The translations under genes were made by a program, and so were the position numbers. This document shows, in pieces, positions 61,573-64,000 of a stretch of 64,000 bases of DNA. Source of the stretch: Methylorubrum suomiense (GTDB taxonomy: Bacteria > Pseudomonadota > Alphaproteobacteria > Rhizobiales > Beijerinckiaceae); the NCBI RefSeq assembly GCF_022179765.1, contig NZ_BPRE01000006.1, positions 186,001 through 250,000 of the forward strand. Direction: 5' to 3'. Each line of letters opens with the position of its first letter. Position 1 is the stretch's first letter. The notes beneath the pieces were generated by a model. That model ran no database searches, was not told where the DNA came from, and saw only the letters and a program-made list of their open reading frames with translations.

Positions 61573-63093
61573 ATGGCCGGGGGCGGCGGCAGGCCCCATG
61601 ACGGCCCGGCGCGCCTCGGCACGATTCTGGGTAAGGCACGGAGCGGCGGGCAGACAGTGGAAGAGGCCCTCACCCGTTGGCTCGTCTATCCCGGCGTGCT
61701 GCGCGCGGACCTGCTGACGGCGGCGGGCGTCCTGATCTCACTCGGCGTCAGCCTCCACATCCTGATGCGTAAGCGCGTCGTCGGCTCGGCGATCGGCTGG
61801 ACCGGGCTGGTGTGGCTCTCGCCGGTCTTCGGCACCGCGCTCTACCTCACCTTCGGCCTCAACCGGGTCGAACGCCGGGCGCGCAAGCTCAAGCGGCGGC
61901 CCTCCCAGCAATATGACGAGACGCCCCAGGCGCCCGCTTCCGTGCCGGAGGCCTACGCGCCCCTCGACCGGGCGGTGCGGGCGATCACGAACCTGCCGAC
62001 GGTCGCCGGCACCGACATCACCGTCTACCGCAACGGCGACGAGGCCTATCCGGCGATGCTGGAGGCGATCGCGGGGGCGCGAAGCAGCGTCGCCCTGTCG
62101 AGCTACATCTTCCTCGACGACGAGATCGGACAGACCTTCATCGCGGCGCTGAAGCAGGCGATGGACCGCGGCTGCCAAGTTCGCGTCATCCTCGACGGCA
62201 TCGGCAGCGGTTACTTCTACCCGGCGGCCTGGCGTCGGCTCCGGCGCTTGGGTGTGCCGGCAGGGCTGTTCATGCACTCGGTGCTGCCCTGGCGGATGCC
62301 GTTCCTGAATCTGCGCACCCACAAGAAGCTGCTGATCCTCGACGGGCGCGTGGCCTTCACCGGCGGCGTCAACATTTCCGACGGCAACCGCGTCGCGCGC
62401 AAACCCAAATTCCCGATCCGCGACACCCATTTCCGGATCGAGGGGCCGGTGGTCGAGCAGCTCACCCAGGCCTTCCTCGTCGATTGGGCCTTCGTCGCCG
62501 GGGAGGAGTTGGAGGGCGAGGCGTGGATGCCACGCCTCTCGCCTGCGGGACATCTCACCGCCCGCGTCGTCACCTCGGGGCCCGACGCCGACATCGAGAA
62601 GATCGCCACCGTGGTCCTGCAGGCGATTGCCTGCGCCCGGACCTCGATCCGACTGACGACCCCCTATTTCCTGCCGAACGACCTGATCGTCAGCGCGCTC
62701 TGCCTCGCGGCGGCCCGCGGCATCGCCGTCGACGTGGTGATCCCGCGCCGGAGCGACCACCGCATCGTCGATTGGGCGACGCGGGCCCATATCGATCCGC
62801 TGCTGGAGAACGGCGTCCGGGTCTGGCTCGACGAACCGCCCTTCGACCATTCGAAGGCGCTCTCGATCGACGGCGAATGGTGCTTCATCGGCAGCGCGAA
62901 CTGGGATTCCCGCAGTTTCCGCCTGAATTTCGAACTCAATGTCGAGGTCTACGATCCGGGACTGGCCCGCCGGCTCGACGCGTTCATCCTGGACAAGTGC
63001 GAGACGCCGCTGACCCGGGCCGACCTCGACGCCCGCCCGCATCTCGTGCGCCTGCGCGACGCAGCCGTGCGACTGCTTCTGCCATACCTCTGA
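61573..63093 (+). CDS. Cardiolipin synthase-like phospholipase D family protein
   Basis: A 506-residue membrane-associated transferase. Two N-terminal hydrophobic helices (about 45-64 LLTAAGVLISLGVSLHILM and 74-95 IGWTGLVWLSPVFGTALYL) precede two HKD domains: THKKLLILDGRVAFTGGVN near residue 253 (His-Lys-Asp) and FDHSKALSIDGEWCFIGSANWD near 427. The double HKD arrangement makes cardiolipin from two phosphatidylglycerols or from PG and PE. The ATG at 61573 opens the frame; a GTG at 61657 is a shorter alternative start that keeps both helices. The end overlaps the convergent EEP gene by about 110 bases. Confidence 0.9.
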   Translation: MAGGGGRPHDGPARLGTILGKARSGGQTVEEALTRWLVYPGVLRADLLTAAGVLISLGVSLHILMRKRVVGSAIGWTGLVWLSPVFGTALYLTFGLNRVERRARKLKRRPSQQYDETPQAPASVPEAYAPLDRAVRAITNLPTVAGTDITVYRNGDEAYPAMLEAIAGARSSVALSSYIFLDDEIGQTFIAALKQAMDRGCQVRVILDGIGSGYFYPAAWRRLRRLGVPAGLFMHSVLPWRMPFLNLRTHKKLLILDGRVAFTGGVNISDGNRVARKPKFPIRDTHFRIEGPVVEQLTQAFLVDWAFVAGEELEGEAWMPRLSPAGHLTARVVTSGPDADIEKIATVVLQAIACARTSIRLTTPYFLPNDLIVSALCLAAARGIAVDVVIPRRSDHRIVDWATRAHIDPLLENGVRVWLDEPPFDHSKALSIDGEWCFIGSANWDSRSFRLNFELNVEVYDPGLARRLDAFILDKCETPLTRADLDARPHLVRLRDAAVRLLLPYL

Positions 63094-63757
63094 ACCGCCC
63101 GCCGTCCATGCCCCCCTCCGGCGCGGGCGAGAGCCGCACCGCGATCGGATGATGGTCGGACAAGCCGCGCGGCAGAACCGTGCGCTCGTGGCAGACGAGG
63201 CCGCGCACGAGGCAGCGATCGAGACGCAACGGCAGCACGTCGACCATGGCGTGGGTCGCCCGCCGCGGGCCGACATCGCGGAAGCCGGGCAAGAGGGCGG
63301 GGCCGACGATGTTGTAGTCGCCGAGCACCGCCGCCCGCGCCGGCAGGTGACTCTCGATGCGCCGGAGCTGGCGGCGGTTGAGCACCTGCCCGTGCGAGAG
63401 ATGGACGTTGCCGACGCCGAAGCCGCCCCAGTCGAGCACTTGGCAGACCCGATCGATCAAGACGCCCGGCGGCAGGGGAACGATCGCGGGCGGACGCTCC
63501 CACGGCGTCGGGCTCCACATCGCCAGCCCGTGAATGCGCCCCGGCAGTTGCGCCCAGGCATAGACCCCACCGACCCGTTCCGGCAGGGCGCCGATCTCGC
63601 GGGTCGCCTCCTGCATCAGCAGGAGGTCGGGCTGCTCCCGCTCGATCAACTCCACGAGGCAATCCACCGCCGCGCCGGTCCGGCGCAGCAGGTTCCAGCT
63701 CACGATCTTCTTCGCGTTCGGGCCGGGCTCGGGGAGGGGAGGGCGTCGCAGCAGCAT
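62984..63757 (-). CDS. Endonuclease/exonuclease/phosphatase (EEP) family protein
   Basis: A 257-residue protein with the EEP metal-dependent fold. Signature residues: Asn in KKIVSWNLLRRTG near residue 21, Glu in LLLMQEATREIG near 50, Asp-Asn in LGDYNIVGPAL near 147, and the terminal SDHHPIAVRLSP (Asp-His) near 200. Such proteins are phosphodiesterases or sphingomyelinase/nuclease-like; the substrate cannot be told. No signal peptide is clear. The last ~35 residues are Arg/Gly/Ala-rich and overlap the end of the cardiolipin synthase-like gene in the opposite strand, so the true C-terminus may be shorter in relatives. Confidence 0.82.
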   Translation of the reverse strand: MLLRRPPLPEPGPNAKKIVSWNLLRRTGAAVDCLVELIEREQPDLLLMQEATREIGALPERVGGVYAWAQLPGRIHGLAMWSPTPWERPPAIVPLPPGVLIDRVCQVLDWGGFGVGNVHLSHGQVLNRRQLRRIESHLPARAAVLGDYNIVGPALLPGFRDVGPRRATHAMVDVLPLRLDRCLVRGLVCHERTVLPRGLSDHHPIAVRLSPAPEGGMDGGRFRGMAEAVARLRRAGARDAGGRRGRPGSAASRTCPG

Positions 63758-64000
63758 GGGGTCCGTTCGCGAAGACTCGTGGCGGCCCGGAGCGCGTTTC
63801 GATGCGGCGGGCGCCGCTTCGTCGCCGGAATGCGCGTCAAAACGAGGGCCTCGGAATAAGCCCCAAATCGGCCCGATGAGATGGGGCGCGGCGAGGCTCC
63901 CTTCCGGGCCGTTCGAACGGACAAGAGATCCGTCCGGCCACCGAAGGTGTCCGGACGTCGGCGATTCGGCGCGTGCCCGATAACCTGCGGGGCGAGAGCA
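63758..64000. other. Right end of the window, no gene supported
   Basis: The 243 bases after the EEP start have open frames but no ribosome site, family resemblance or repeat. A short GGCCGTTCGAACGGAC palindrome-like stretch lies at 63916-63931. The EEP promoter must lie here. Confidence 0.5.

Noticed and set aside
63756..63983. Possible gene at the right edge
   Set aside because: Short, no ribosome site, and no resemblance; it starts inside the divergent gene's leader.

Overview
The window is about 64 kb of very GC-rich chromosomal DNA, tightly packed on both strands. Its gene content points to an alphaproteobacterium of the Methylobacteriaceae (Methylobacterium/Methylorubrum). This is an inference from several things: the ntrY-ntrX-hfq-hflX order, an NtrX without the GAFTGA loop, the SfnG/SfnB dimethylsulfone pair, the RluB-type synthase with a very long Gly/Arg tail next to rsmD, and a family of intergenic inverted repeats bounded by CCTCATCCTGAGG. 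I saw no rRNA, tRNA, CRISPR array, insertion sequence, integrase or phage module.

Region by region. 1-8.6 kb: end of a SIS-domain sugar isomerase and nagA (amino-sugar catabolism), a small secreted protein, a GH15 glucoamylase/trehalase-type hydrolase, a ScsB/DsbD-type thiol reductant exporter, an OPT-family transporter and a DUF1989 protein. 8.7-16.5 kb: a superfamily 2 helicase, then ntrY-ntrX, hfq and hflX. 16.6-23 kb: a SulP transporter-carbonic anhydrase operon, a small secreted protein, an AT-richer patch holding a secreted ClpP-like protein, an MHS-family transporter, and ohr behind a palindromic operator candidate. 23-29.6 kb: a CoA-binding protein, a thioesterase, an MFS transporter, then two envelope genes, an N-acetylmuramoyl-L-alanine amidase and penicillin-binding protein 1A.

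30-42.4 kb: sfnG-sfnB (sulfur from dimethylsulfone), a three-subunit Tat-exported molybdenum aldehyde oxidoreductase of PaoABC type, an isochorismatase-fold hydrolase, and an RND efflux permease-adaptor pair. Four copies or part-copies of the inverted repeat lie between these genes. 42.7-49.3 kb: a compact operon with three minor type II secretion pseudopilins, a secreted GlcG/HbpS-like protein, and an operon of an exported aldo/keto reductase, an apparently exported Rossmann oxidoreductase and an ATP/ADP-translocase-like carrier. 49.4-54.8 kb: rluB-like and rsmD, two small stress-type genes (DUF1328, CsbD) and a PAS-GGDEF-EAL protein. 55-64 kb: haloacetate dehalogenase-like hydrolase, short-chain dehydrogenase-like protein, HD-GYP protein with a degenerate receiver, HIT protein, nudC, a second MHS transporter with a large soluble insertion, a cardiolipin synthase-like protein and an EEP-family phosphatase/nuclease.

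Most of this is housekeeping or well-known accessory metabolism. The least explained items are the export-signal oxidoreductase operon at 46.4-49.3 kb, the pseudopilin operon with an unknown first gene, the low-GC secreted ClpP-like gene, the disordered tail of the RluB homolog, and the insertion in the second MHS transporter. I did not find a clear new defence or mobile system.
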